DNA from: Hymenoscyphus infarciens
Lineage: Eukaryota; Ascomycota; Leotiomycetes; Helotiales; Helotiaceae
NCBI GenBank assembly: GCA_001414345.1
Contig: LLCB01000155.1
Span: 62,001 to 126,000, forward strand
Reading direction: 5' to 3'
Length of the DNA: 64,000 bases
Shown: positions 49,382-60,229 of the stretch, one piece after another
Layout: every line of letters starts with the position of its first letter
How positions within the stretch are numbered: position 1 is the stretch's first letter
Notes under the pieces: generated by a model
The model's database searches: none
What the model saw: the letters and a program-made list of their open reading frames with translations, nothing else
What the model was told of the DNA's origin: nothing
Program-made: the position numbers and the translations under genes

Positions 49382-50231
49382 GATTGCCGGTTATTTTGTT
49401 GTAATTTTTCGAAAACAGGCGGCAGCCAGCCTGGAAGATTATGCCAAAAATACACCTTACTAGCAGACGATAGAAATGAAAGACAGTGCCAAAATCGTTG
49501 TGATATTTTGAACGATTGTGAAACTTGGCGGTGAGTAGATTTTGATGTTCGAAAACTGAAAGATGAAAACAACACCAAGGGGTTCAGATCGATACTTAAT
49601 CCCCGTGGGGAGTATCGGCAAACAAGGCAAGTACGTAAATCATATTCCGAGGGCACAGGCGGCACAGCAACAACTTGAGAGAAAGCGGCAAACAGCTCGT
49701 AAACGCTGCCCTCTCCACGCCCTCTCACGTTAGGGCTGTGCCAAGCCCCTCAATTTATTGAAAATAATCCTTGTAAAAGAATTTATAAAAGGATCCAACT
49801 CATGGGGTCTGAAAAATACGGCGGCAATTTCAACCTGTGGGACGTAAATAATTTCAGCGTGTTTCAGCTCATGTGGTTGGTGTTCCATCTAGCGCTGAAT
49901 AAGGAAAGAGTCGTCTCCACTCTCTTTACCCCTGTGAGTAACACGTGGCTCACCCCCTCTCGCGAAGGACTTTAAAAGCCTACGGACCTAGCCCACGATG
50001 TTCCAACTTTCTAGGGTAAGTTAGATAAGTTATCCTGCAGTTACTCAAGTGCCTAGAACAATCAAGTTCCAAAAGAGTACTAGAAAGTTTGAACAGGTAC
50101 ATTGTTTACTGCCGCTTTTAATGTCCGTGGCGAGCCCCTTTTCCATGCAGACACCTTTTGCCAACTTTATCGCAATAGTTACACGAAACGAAATTAGAGA
50201 CGCCCTACCTGTAATATGACGTGCTATACTA
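49382..50231. other. Intergenic region
   Basis: 850 bp of upstream sequence for the preceding gene, ending at a small MITE. The frame at 49327-49728 is out of frame with the gene and unsupported. A stretch near 50108-50150 contains CTGCCGCTTTTAATGTCC, faintly similar to MITE ends at 37.4 and 42.1 kb. Confidence 0.45.
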
Positions 50232-50323
50232 CTTCGTCCCAGGCGAATCAGTCCATAGCGGGGCCTCCTAAATAAACCCTGCTTTGCTGGGTCCCGCTAT
50301 GGACTGTTACGCCTGGGACTAAG
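50232..50323. mobile_element. 92-bp TA-flanked foldback MITE (mariner-like)
   Basis: Left arm CTTCGTCCCAGGCGAATCAG pairs with the right arm (complement begins CTTAGTCCCAGGCGTAACAG). The match continues through GTCCATAGCGGG, making about 32-bp arms in a 92-bp element. It is bordered by TA on both sides (50230-50231 and 50324-50325), the target duplication of Tc1/mariner transposons. It could fold into a strong hairpin. Confidence 0.75.
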
Positions 50324-50534
50324 TAAATGGGAAAAAAAAATGATGGATCATATAAAGATCTACATTATCATTTATATTAGACAATGAAATTGATTGCTAG
50401 AAAGCTTCGTGCAAAAATTATTTGATAAGTAGGTACGGTTCATTGTCTGCTATATACGATATACAAGTTTAACAGCAAGTCTATTCAGGAGAGGCTATTG
50501 TTTAAGATGATCAAAAGATTTCTGATAAACTATG

Positions 50535-50604
50535 AAAGTGAGTTCAATAAAGTGAGTTCGAAAAAGTGACTTTTAAAAAAGTGAGCAGGGGGAAGTGAGC
50601 TTAT
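50535..50604. repeat. 14-15-bp minisatellite, five units (AAAGTGAG)
   Basis: AAGTGAG or a near variant occurs at about 50536, 50550, 50564, 50579 and 50593, a regular 14-15-bp spacing. Confidence 0.6.
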
Positions 50605-51158
50605 GGTGGTTATGATTCCTTCCTGTTTGAAAACTAACTCAATTGTTTGTAATATGTAGTGTAATATAAAACAATGCGTGGTGTTTTGATATAAGCAAAA
50701 CAATCCAGTAGAATCTTTTCTTCTGCTGATAGTTCAACAATACTTAACTAAATTGTTTTCCCAAAGAGTCCAGGACACTCAAGTTGACGGTACAAGTTTA
50801 CTTAGGGCGGTTATCAATACCTAATATTACTTGCCTCAGGTCTTGTAGTAAGTTTAAAAAATTAATTCCGTTATCCAATCTTTTGGTGCAGTAGGTGAAT
50901 TGACATTGGTAACAGCAACACTCTAACTAGTATCATACTATCAATTTTTGGAGAGAATTGGTATTCGGTAGTTGGGAGACTTTTAGATACAAGATCACTT
51001 CTTTCCTTTGGTTTTCCTACTGGAAAAGACAACACCCTGCCCGAAAGCTCCAGAATAACATCTTCAAAGTCACAAGTCTTCAATAGCAAGTTCTCACCCC
51101 CCTCCCCGTCCCCAAAAACACACCACATCAAGACAAACGACCCGAAGAAAGAAACATA
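50605..51158. other. Intergenic, 3' region of the next gene
   Basis: About 550 bp; the minus-strand frame at 50871-51131 lacks recognisable features. Nothing supported. Confidence 0.4.
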
Positions 51159-52217
51159 TCAAGCGGTAAAGGATTTCAAGGGACCCAATCGCTTACATGG
51201 ACAGTTCTCTGTGCATGGAGAATTACTTCCGAAGGGAAACATCCTTGAGTCTTCCTGAAGACGTAATACCTCAACCCTGAGATCAAACGACAATGTAGGC
51301 GGAGGTTCGTGTCGTGCGAAGCCAAATAAGTCTGCGTTATTGAATATAACCCTTGGAGGAGTCCAGCTAGAATCGAGATGGGCTAATATCGCATGCTTTG
51401 TCGGACCAAAGATTCCCTTTCGCAAGATTGCAGCAGCATTGTGTACGATTTTACTGCTAGATTTGAGCGGAAAACCGAGTTCCTTCTTGTAGGTTTCGTT
51501 CCACTCTTCCAGGGGCTTGGTATTGGTAAGCTCCAAGACCTCCAAACCCCGGAACATGATGAAGATATTGGCAAGATGGACAGCTAAGAAAGGGTTCCGA
51601 TAGTTGATCTTTAGATACCTGAGGTTTGGGCAAACATCTGGTTGCATCGTTTGTCGCCAGCCCCAGACGTTCTCCCAATCCATTTCGAGGGCGTCGGTCA
51701 AGTAATCAATTATGATCGGTTTCGAAAAGGAGCGTCCCAAACCCAGGTGGTAATTCCGGATTCGGAGTATGACCGCGCGAGACTCGAAACATGCGCGGAG
51801 CATGCCCGGAAACGATTGTTCAACGACGGTGGTCCATTCAAAAAAGGTGTTGTTTGCTTCTTCTTTTGGCTTCAACTGCCTGCTAACACTTACGACCCGT
51901 CCCCGCTCTTCTTTGGCAACCAGCTCCCAGATGTTGAGGCGAATCTCTGGTGGAAGAAGTTCAAATTTCTGGAAAGTTCGGGGGGTGTTCGCGTGATAGG
52001 GGGTAAGTTGGCCGAAGAATTCGATCCATCGCGCTGTCGGCTCCTTGAGATTTAATGCCGTGAACTGGACGAGAAATGGCACATGAGGGTCGTAGGGAAC
52101 AATCTTGATGGCAGGCGTATCTTCCTTGCAGCCTCGGCGCCTGAGGAGGAGCTTCTTAGCTGTCTTTTGAGACATGGTTGCAGAATTTGGCGATCCGCTC
52201 ACCGAAAAGCTTCCCAA
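51159..52217 (-). CDS. 2EXR-domain protein (paralog C)
   Basis: Single-exon minus-strand frame of 352 residues. Residues 82-110 read FQKFELLPPEIRLNIWELVA and then RVVSVS, the 2EXR motif. Upstream is a basic N-terminal tail with SQKTAKKLLLRRRG, a possible nuclear localisation signal; ATG at 52217 gives 14 residues before a second ATG (MSQKTAKK), and either could be used. The middle holds the usual CPNLRYLKINYRNP/GLEVLELTNT leucine-rich-like strands seen in such proteins. The C terminus has SPCTENCPCKRL, a small Cys cluster. It is only distantly related to paralogs A and B at 16-19 kb and has no coiled coil. The function of the family is unknown; expression control is not visible. Confidence 0.8.
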   Translation of the reverse strand: MGSFSVSGSPNSATMSQKTAKKLLLRRRGCKEDTPAIKIVPYDPHVPFLVQFTALNLKEPTARWIEFFGQLTPYHANTPRTFQKFELLPPEIRLNIWELVAKEERGRVVSVSRQLKPKEEANNTFFEWTTVVEQSFPGMLRACFESRAVILRIRNYHLGLGRSFSKPIIIDYLTDALEMDWENVWGWRQTMQPDVCPNLRYLKINYRNPFLAVHLANIFIMFRGLEVLELTNTKPLEEWNETYKKELGFPLKSSSKIVHNAAAILRKGIFGPTKHAILAHLDSSWTPPRVIFNNADLFGFARHEPPPTLSFDLRVEVLRLQEDSRMFPFGSNSPCTENCPCKRLGPLKSFTA

Positions 52218-53965
52218 GGTTAGCCATCATAGCTAGGCGGAGACATGTAGGGATATTACCTAGTAGAACAGCTCAAGGTGTAGGAGAGATATAATGGGGA
52301 CCCATCCAGAAACAACCTGAGTGAATTGCGAGATTAGCAATGTTGACACTCGCAAGAGAAAAGATGTGCAACTTACCTGGGGAAGGGGGAGGAATGCGAA
52401 TTGGATTCAACATCCGCTAACAGGCCATGAGTGCGTGGAGGCTGGAGTGGATAATCAGTGGGAGACTGACTCTGGTTCTGGAGTTCCAAAATTGACATAC
52501 ATCATCGTTAGGCAGGCAGAGATCGGAGTATTGTTGTGCCTTGTGCCGAATTTAAGCGAGAGGTTTTCAAGTGAATTCAAAATGGTTCCTATGTGCCCGC
52601 ACTTGAATGCAATTCCGTTCTCACATTCCAACTTCCAAGTCAACTTACTTCTGTTCTCAGACATGCTTTTGAAAGAAAACCTGTCTATGTTTATTTAACC
52701 AAAACTGGACAGATTCTGAACAAAGTCAAAAGAGATGAGGCTAGCACAAAGTACTGTCGTTTCACTCTAAAGAGCTTCGCTGATACACTGATCATTTCCA
52801 ATTTTGAAACAAAGAAAGCGGGACCTTCTATCTGCGCCCTAATTTTCCACTTCTGTAGTTTATTAGTAACCCAGCTTTGGTGGTTGAAGAAGTAGATCAA
52901 AGACAAAACATTCTTCCATGGCGTTTCTTAGCTGCCCTTACTGCATGATTCAAATAACAGGAAAAGAGCAATAATGTACTTCTTAAAGTGCATCCATGTA
53001 TAAATATAAACCGTAAGTTCTTTGGTAGTGCACATCTAGAATATGCACAAGCCAAACAGGCCCTAAAAGGAGGATATTTGAACCTCCTAGTATGTCTTTT
53101 ATTACTACTGTTTCAGCAGTGCTGAAACAGCACTCTCTAAGACGCATATCAAAATACGCCCCAACGAGCCAAACAATTACCGCATTTCCTCTCACAAAAG
53201 TTGGAATATAATTAAATATATGCCATGCCTCTTTGACTCATTCCTAGTAGAATCAAATTAAGTCAGCCAAACAGGCACCAAAGGGGAACAAGAAGCGCTA
53301 GCCTGTATTAGGATATTGACTCGAAGAAGATCACCAGATCCGCCAGATCCACCACATCCGTTGCCGAAGAACCACCCAACCAACACTCCGCTTGGGTTTA
53401 CTCAGACCTGTTGGTAAACAAACTAGATGCACTACCCGGCATATCGGTGAACGATGAGAGAATTCTCTTTTAACTCAACCAATCAATCGAATGATACATA
53501 AAACGCAAATGGCCCGGATCCAACTGGAAGCGGGCATACTTGGCCGGAAAAGCAATATATGCTTGTACTGCGTGCGCCCTCTGGGCCAGTTGCGGAGAAG
53601 CAATTGCGCCACAGTCCGTGCAAGTCTTTCTTCTTTTTTTCAACTCGCCAACAATCGCCAGTTGAAATCGGCTCTTTATTTCCAATGGTAAGTAAACACA
53701 AATCTCTCACCTTCGATGTCCAAAAGTATAACCAACCAACAACCTCTGTCCCTTTTTGGCTGACCTTGCCGGTTTGTTCCCGCTGCTGTTGATCTGCTGC
53801 ACGTCCCGGGGTGTCGATAACAATACCCTGAATAAATAGAAAATCTCCAGGTCAGCCGGGGGACCGGATTGCTGGGAAACCCCCCGTGCCCCCTCAACTC
53901 CTCGGGCCGCCCACTTTCTCTTTCTCTTGTGAATGTGAACCGTCCCGTCCATCTTTAACCTCAAG
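52218..53965. other. Intergenic region with a 23-bp palindrome
   Basis: 1.75 kb between two divergent genes, so it should hold both promoters. A near-perfect palindrome (CTGTTTCAGCA, one base, TGCTGAAACAG) is at 53108-53130. The word AGCCAAACAGGC is repeated at about 53053 and 53265. Small frames (52321-52895, 53470-53897) lack support. Confidence 0.5.
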
Positions 53966-55875
53966 ATGTGGTCTATCGCCATCGTTTGGCTCTTCCCGTA
54001 TCTTGCGATTCTCCTCTCTGTTTACTATGTGTATCTAGTGATATATAGGCTTTACTTCCACCCCCTTGCCGCTTTTCCCGGTCCGAAATTGGCAGCCGCA
54101 ACTCAATGGTACGAGTTTTATTACGATGTTGTGAAAGGGGATGGAGGCCAATTCGTGTGGGAAGTCGATCGAATGCACGATGTCTACGGTATTTTATCCT
54201 TGGATTTTCTGTGAAGATATATATTAATTGACGAAATCTAGGTCCAATCGTTCGCATCAATCCCAATGAGATTCATGTGAAGGACTCAGACTGGCATGAG
54301 GTGCTCTATGCCAAGAATCCGACGCATCGTGATAAATGGCCACCAGCAGCTCGAATGGCAGGTGCGCCATTAGGATGTAATTATACCAGTCATTACATCT
54401 TAGCTTTTATACTGATACCCAGCAGCTTTCGGAACAGTTGACCATAATCTCCATCGCAAACGTCGACAGGCCAACAGCCCGTTCTTCTCCACCAAATCAG
54501 TAGCAGCTTCCGAATCCACACTGAAGAAACAACTCGAAATTCTTGCCGGAAAATTTTCGCATCATTGCGAAAACAATGAAACGATAGTGATGCGAAACAC
54601 TGTGCTTGCATATACAACTGATGCACTGGGCAGCATGTGTTTTGGTGGACCATTTGGATATCAGAGAAACGAAAAGGATGCTGAGGAATGGGCCAGTACC
54701 ATCGAAGCAGTTGCGGCCCTCACACCATTGATTAAGCAGTTCCCTTTCTTGCTCGGTTTGGTGGACTATATCCCGTTGTCTTTTATAAAAACTGTCAACC
54801 CTACATTTGGAAGACTGCTGAGTTTGCAAAATGTGAGTTGTATCATGCTCTTGGTTTTGAAGTTTTAGATTGCTGATAGTAAAAGGATATGCATAAACTA
54901 GCAGAGAATTTCCTTGCAGCTAAATCCCAAGAAAAATGGGAGATGTCCAAGGAAGACCACCCGGAATTGTTTCAAATCATCCTTGATTCCAACCTACCCC
55001 CACAAGAAAAAACAGTAGCACGTATTGGATCAGAAGGTTTTGCGATTCTTGCAGCCGGTGGTGATACAGTAGCGCGTGTTATTGCATCAACAACTTTCCA
55101 TGTATTATCCAACCCCCACGTTCTCAAACACTTGAAGGAGGAATTGAAGAAGGCCATCCCAAACAAATTTGAAATCCCAGATTATAAGACCCTGAAAGAT
55201 TTGGTCTGGCTGGTGAGTTTCACGCTTTTTAACTCGAGGCAAGGAATGCTGATGAGAATCTAGACTTCAATTATCAAAGAGGGGTTGAGGGTAGCTTCAC
55301 CCGTTTCTTCTCGCTTGCCGATGGTTCCACCGACACCGTTGCAATACAAGGACTGGACTATTCCAGCAAAAGTACGTTCTCGTACATTTCTCCATCGAAT
55401 CTCACTCCTTTCCCAGCCAAAGAAAACAAAACTAACCACCAACTCCAGACACCAATCTCTCTCTCCATCCGCGACACTCACTACAACCCTGAAATATATC
55501 CTTCACCCACAACCTTCAAGCCTGAGCGGTGGCAACCGGACCCAGCAAACTCACCACTTGAAAAATACTTTTTTGCTTTCAACAAAGGGCCCAGAAAATG
55601 TCCCGGCATGGAGTTCGTACCCCTTTCCCAACTCAGCCTCAAACCCTCTTCACTCATCTTAATTTTATGAGAATAGAAACTAAAAATAAAAAAATAGAAT
55701 CGCATACACAGAGCTATACATCACCCTCGCCATGCTTTTCCGTCGTTTCGAACTCGAACTTTTTGATACTATTAGGGAGCGAGATATTGACTTGAAGCGG
55801 GATTGTTTCTTAGCCGAGTCAATGCCTGGGAGTTTGGGTGTTCGGGTCAAGGTTGTTGGGGAGGTCGAGGATTGA
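53966..55875 (+). CDS. Cytochrome P450 monooxygenase (trichodiene-oxygenase-like)
   Basis: Seven exons: 53966-54188, 54242-54376, 54426-54832, 54886-55212, 55264-55371, 55449-55612 and 55698-55875. Six GT-AG introns of 49-85 bp keep the frame for 513 residues, normal for the family. Residues 5-28 form the N-terminal membrane anchor, followed by [14 protein letters not shown] (proline-rich hinge). Key motifs are intact: AGGDT 312-316 (oxygen-binding helix I), E370-G-L-R373 (ExxR), PERW 425-428 and [10 protein letters not shown] with the heme Cys451. The protein resembles fungal P450s annotated as trichodiene oxygenase, but that label is broad and no terpene synthase lies in the window, so the substrate is unknown. 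A TAA at 55660 in the unspliced frame is intronic. The stop is 100 bp from the hAT-A element at 55975, so its 3' UTR may run into the transposon. Confidence 0.93.
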
Positions 55876-56150
55876 TCACGCCTCAGGGAAGGGGTTTTTA
55901 GTGAGTTCTTGTGTTTTTGATAAATAGCCGTTACAATTCACTTCCTGGGATGAAGTCAAAACGTTAGTCTCATTCAGTGTAGTCGATAGTATTATCGTAA
56001 TAAAATACTACAGTATTTTAGATTAATATATTATCATGATATCCCAGTAGTACGTATCCAAATACGCTATAATACGATTGTAATATCGTGATATTATATA
56101 GTATATCTTTTAATGACTCGTAAGCGCTAAAACCTACTTTTTCTCAAAAT

Positions 56151-57337
56151 CAGTGTTTTAGCTTTCCCCGCCTTGGTTAGCCTAGCACTCCAGAGAGGAT
56201 AGGCTACCCCTCACTATTAGGAAAGGAGAGGATAGGCTAATTTCACTTATAGGCTAGGCTGAATTAGGTAGGAGAGATACTAAATTAGGATAGGAGAGGT
56301 AAGAAAGACTAAAAGAGAGAGCTAGGTAAGAAGAAGTGCTAGAGAGAATAGAATAGAATAGGAAGTATATAAGTAAAAAGTATTAAAACAAGTAAAAAGC
56401 AATAAAAAGTACTAATATTATAGACTAATTTAAGAAGTATTAAAAATAATAATATTATTAAAGCTATTAAAAGATAAGATATTATATCTAAATTACGTAT
56501 TATCCTAGTAGATTAGTAATAACCTAATTCTCTTTATCCTACTACTTACTTTCTAAGTCCTTTTCTCTTCACTTCTCTTATAACTTTCCGTAAATGTTTT
56601 ACTAGATATCGCTATTATAAGGTCGGATTCGCTATTGTTAATAATAATCGCCTCGAATAATTAAGAAGGAGAAGAGGTAGATTAAGAAGAGGTAGACTAA
56701 GAGAGAGTAGACTAAGAGAGGGTAGACTAAGAGAGAGTGAGTGTTTAAGTACTAGCTTAGCTAAGACGTCTATAGAAAAAAGAGTAGCTTATATTAGTAA
56801 TAATTAGAATAATAAATAATAAGAGAAGTAATATATAATATATATATCTCATATTATTATATAGTATAAGCATTAGAGAGTATAATTAATATTATTAATA
56901 TATCGTCTAGAAACTAGTTAAGGCTTAAATATAAGAGCTTACGTCTATTAGAGTAAATAGTACTAAATTAAGTACTCTACTAGATACTTGATTTACTATA
57001 GTAAAACTCTTATTTTTAAGTACTAATTAAAGACTAATATTATATACTTTTCTTAGATAAGACTACTTCTACTAAATCTACTAATAATACTATAAATAAT
57101 ATATTTAAGGCTAGTATATACCTTGTTTAGCCTCTCTTATAAGCTAGGAAAGGCTACTCTAATACCTTAGATAGAAAAGAATAAGTAGAACAAATTTTAG
57201 AATAGGATTAGAGTAGCTAGGAGAAGTAATATATTAGAATAGGATTAGATAGAATAGCCTTAAAATAGAGGTAGAAAGGAGAAGGATTATGAAGATAGGA
57301 TAGAATAATAGATTAGATAGAGAAACCTAAAACACTA
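56151..57337. mobile_element. hAT-B element, copy 2, nested in hAT-A copy 3
   Basis: 1,187 bp. Left end CAGTGTTTTAGCTTTCCCCG, right end the complement of (T)AGTGTTTTAGGTTTCTC. Target duplications are CTCAAAAT at 56143-56150 and CTTAAAAT at 57338-57345, differing by one C/T as expected after RIP. The same site in hAT-A copy 2 reads CTTAAAAT uninterrupted. Longer than hAT-B copy 1, yet without a readable transposase. Confidence 0.9.
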
Positions 57338-57817
57338 CTTAAAATAAGGCTATTTACACTTTTTCTATATACTCTTTTATTACTTACTTATTACTAAACT
57401 TTGTATTATATACTTTATTAAATAAATATTAAGCGTATACTAGAAAGCTTAGCTTTATTTTTTTAAACTAATATAATCGTTTTATAGAATTATATATATA
57501 ATTTAGCTAGTATTTAGACTAAAAGATTTTTTATTTATTAATTTAGTTAATCTTTATATATAATTAAAGAGTAAAATTTAATAAATTTAATATACTAGTT
57601 TTTGTATTTATTCTAGCTATTAATCTAATATTATTATTATTAAATTAGTACTTAGTATTAATAGATTTTTAAATATATTTTCCTCTTATATAGGCCACCT
57701 TTTTAACCTTATAATATTTAGATTACTTTAAGAGCTCTTTATATAATTCTTTTTTTAAAATACTCTATTTAAATCGATCTATAGTTCTAGCTATTTAGCT
57801 GTATATTTTTTATATTA

Positions 57818-58502
57818 TCTCTTTAGTTATTCTTACACCCTACGTGTAGACGCGTTTAATAGTCCGGTTTAAAACTACTCTTATTTGAGGTAGTTTTAGA
57901 CTAAAATCTAGGTAGCTTTGAATAATAATACTACTAAGCTAGTTTAAAAGTACTAAGATATTAAAATCTAAATTAAAGCTATTTACACTTACTCTATATA
58001 TAGTGAAGGTACGCCTCTTTCTACCTCTTTATTTAATCTCTCCTACTCTCTTAATAACTTCTATCTTATAGAATTCTTTCTAGTTAGAGAAAACACGTCT
58101 ATAGAGCGTACTTAAGAGGCCTTCTTTTTAAGAACTTTTTTAGTAGCTTTTGAGGCTCTTTTAGTAGGAGTAGTATTAGCCTTATAAGAGGAGGTATATT
58201 GATTAAAAAGAAGTAATAAAAGAGTATAAAAGTGGCGGTAGAAGTAGTAGAAGTAGTAGAAGTAGTAGGAGTAGATAGGCTTATATTATAGGCTAACTTG
58301 CTGAATAATCATTTTTTTTAGCAGTGCTTTTTAAATATAAGAATATAGGTAAATTATTATTAAATTTCTATATCGTTATATACTTTAGTAGGGTTTAAAG
58401 AATAAGATAATAATTTAAATATTTAGTCGCGTCAAAGCTGGAAATATGAGGTTAGAACCGCGTTCCACTAAGTCACGTGGGGTGTAAGGATAACTGAAGG
58501 GA
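57818..58502. mobile_element. 685-bp TA-flanked MITE (mariner-like) nested in hAT-A copy 3
   Basis: Left end TCTCTTTAGTTATTCTTACA pairs with the complement of the right end (TCCCTTCAGTTATCCTTACA), continuing through CCC.ACGTG. It is flanked by TA on both sides, and the empty site can be read in hAT-A copy 2 (ATTATACG). The interior keeps more GC than its host. Probably a non-autonomous Tc1/mariner element. Confidence 0.85.
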
Positions 58503-58976
58503 TACGTTATACTATATAAAGCTTAAATTTAAGACTGAAAAAGGTAGAGTAAAAATCTAAAGTAAAAAGCTTAAATTTTATAGCTTAACAACACCACGAT
58601 ATTATCATAATATTAATTAAAATACTAATAATATAAAAGATAATATTGTTAGGTATTATGAAATTTAAATAGTAAATAGTACGTATTAAAGTAGGTTTCT
58701 AATAATATATCGCAGTAGTATAATATTCCCACAATATTCCAAATACTATCGACCACACTGGTCTCATTTTGTCTATCTTACATTAATAATTTATCATTTA
58801 TCGTGGATTTTACTAAACACAGGTACTTTGAAAGACGTGGTACATTTCTATTGACATAAGAGGTGAGTAGGTGTTTTATTATTAAAATTACTTAATGCTT
58901 GGAGTGGTCAAACCACTCTCCATGATCCGCTTTTCTCAGCAGTTATTGGCGACGAGACAAGAAACGCTCAGTATAC

Positions 58977-59774
58977 TTACAAGAATCTCACCTCGCCAAC
59001 AACCCAAGAAAAATGCGCCCTCATACTCTCACTGATGACATTAAGATCGCCCCACTCCCCTCCAGGTCCCCATTTCCTAACCATCTCATCATCAGCACCC
59101 CACCTCCTCATTTCCTCTACGCTGGCTCTCCACCCCTCCTGAAACATACTAATACAAACCGAATCAAAAACAACACAGTTAACCATGAAACCCACCACCC
59201 CCATCATATGCAACAGATTCCACGCCCCCTCAACAAGAACCATACAATCAGCCCATACGCGCCCATGTCCTCCTCTCCCTATTCCACCGTCACTTGCCGG
59301 TGTCTGCGTAAGTGATTCATCGCCCCAAAAGTGAAAGAAAGCATGCATCATCTCATGAAGTAGTGTGGAAAGAAGCTCGCTGCCTGCATGACCTACCTTT
59401 GCTCGCTCCCAAGATACATTAGAAGAGATGTAGACGGTTTTGTTGGTGTGCGAGTAATAGCCTTCTATGTTCATTGGTTGAAATACTATGGAGAGGTGGG
59501 GGGTTAGGGTGTTGTGGAAGAATAGGGTGTCGAAGAGGGAAGAGTAGTTATTTGTTATTGTCCACATGTGCTCTAAGGTTGGTTTGTTAAGTAGGATAGG
59601 GAGGGAGAGAAGTTGTGCGGAGAGGAGGTCTGCTTGGATTTTGGCGGCGAGAATAGCAGTTTCCGAAGAAAAGAGGGAGGGAAAGAGACACCAGTTGTAG
59701 GCGTTAGGGCGGAGGGGGATGTTGTTGGAGATGTCGTGCTGGAAGCTTCGGCTACTTGGGTTTGAGGGGAACAT
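58977..59774 (-). CDS. SprT-like zinc metalloprotease domain protein
   Basis: Single-exon minus-strand frame of 265 residues. It has the zinc-binding HEMMH at residues 140-144 and a third His at 170 in GGHGRVWAD, the arrangement of SprT-like domains (HExxH, then H about 26-30 residues on, in a G-H-G context). The region before it (YSHTNKTVYIS..., LLSTLLHEMMHAFFHFWG) fits the family. SprT-like proteins include the DNA-protein crosslink proteases Spartan and Wss1, but many fungal ones are short and uncharacterised; this lacks the usual Cys-rich zinc ribbon after the core. The last codons include GAG|GTGAG followed by another GTAAGT, so a further 3' exon cannot be excluded. It lies between hAT-A copy 3 and the satellite, yet its frame is intact with no RIP damage. 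Confidence 0.8.
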   Translation of the reverse strand: MFPSNPSSRSFQHDISNNIPLRPNAYNWCLFPSLFSSETAILAAKIQADLLSAQLLSLPILLNKPTLEHMWTITNNYSSLFDTLFFHNTLTPHLSIVFQPMNIEGYYSHTNKTVYISSNVSWERAKVGHAGSELLSTLLHEMMHAFFHFWGDESLTQTPASDGGIGRGGHGRVWADCMVLVEGAWNLLHMMGVVGFMVNCVVFDSVCISMFQEGWRASVEEMRRWGADDEMVRKWGPGGEWGDLNVISESMRAHFSWVVGEVRFL

Positions 59775-60229
59775 TACTTCGTTTAACTAACTGCTTCAAG
59801 TTAGTATTTTAAATTCGAGTCGGTTTTAGTTGCTGGGATTGTCTAAGCTTCAAAGTTCAAGTTCTTTTTTGTCTTTAAGACTCTACACAATAACGATTGT
59901 TTCGTGGCTTTGTTATGCTATCTTTGATAGGGCGATCCCATTCTTTCAGCTGATTTCTTGAAGTAAATTGTTTTCTTTGTTTAGCCCCAAGTGTGAGGTA
60001 AGCAAAGCCTCTGAAGGAAAAATCAACCGCCATCCTAAAAATCATAGTAATTGAAAAACTAACTCATAATCCTTTCTACGTGTACGGCATAAACGTCGGA
60101 ATTTCCTCCGTGCCACACCCTACCAAAACCACCTTACCAAAACACCTTAGGCATGCACAGACACTCTACCAAGGGTCGGATCTTACGTATATATCCGACC
60201 ATGAGTTTATAAGAACTAGTTTTTACGTA
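59775..60229. other. Promoter region of the SprT-like gene
   Basis: About 450 bp of normal composition ahead of the gene, ending where the AT satellite starts. No clear TATA. Confidence 0.45.

Larger units (their letters stand above)
55975..58760. mobile_element. Non-autonomous hAT-A element, copy 3, with two nested insertions
   Basis: Ends CAGTGTAGTCGATAGTATT and complement, flanked by the exact 8-bp target duplication GTCTCATT (55967-55974 and 58761-58768). Without the nested hAT-B (56151-57337) and the TA-flanked MITE (57818-58502) it is about 0.9 kb and collinear with copy 2, which lacks about 130 bp that copy 3 retains. No transposase. Moderately RIP-altered. Confidence 0.95.

Noticed and set aside
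53108..53130. Palindrome as a regulator binding site
   Set aside because: Single occurrence noted, with no known matching regulator; recorded in the intergenic entry only.
55598..55697. Apparent stop codon soon after the P450 heme motif
   Set aside because: It falls in an 85-bp intron (55613-55697); splicing restores CPGMEIAYTELY, the expected family sequence.
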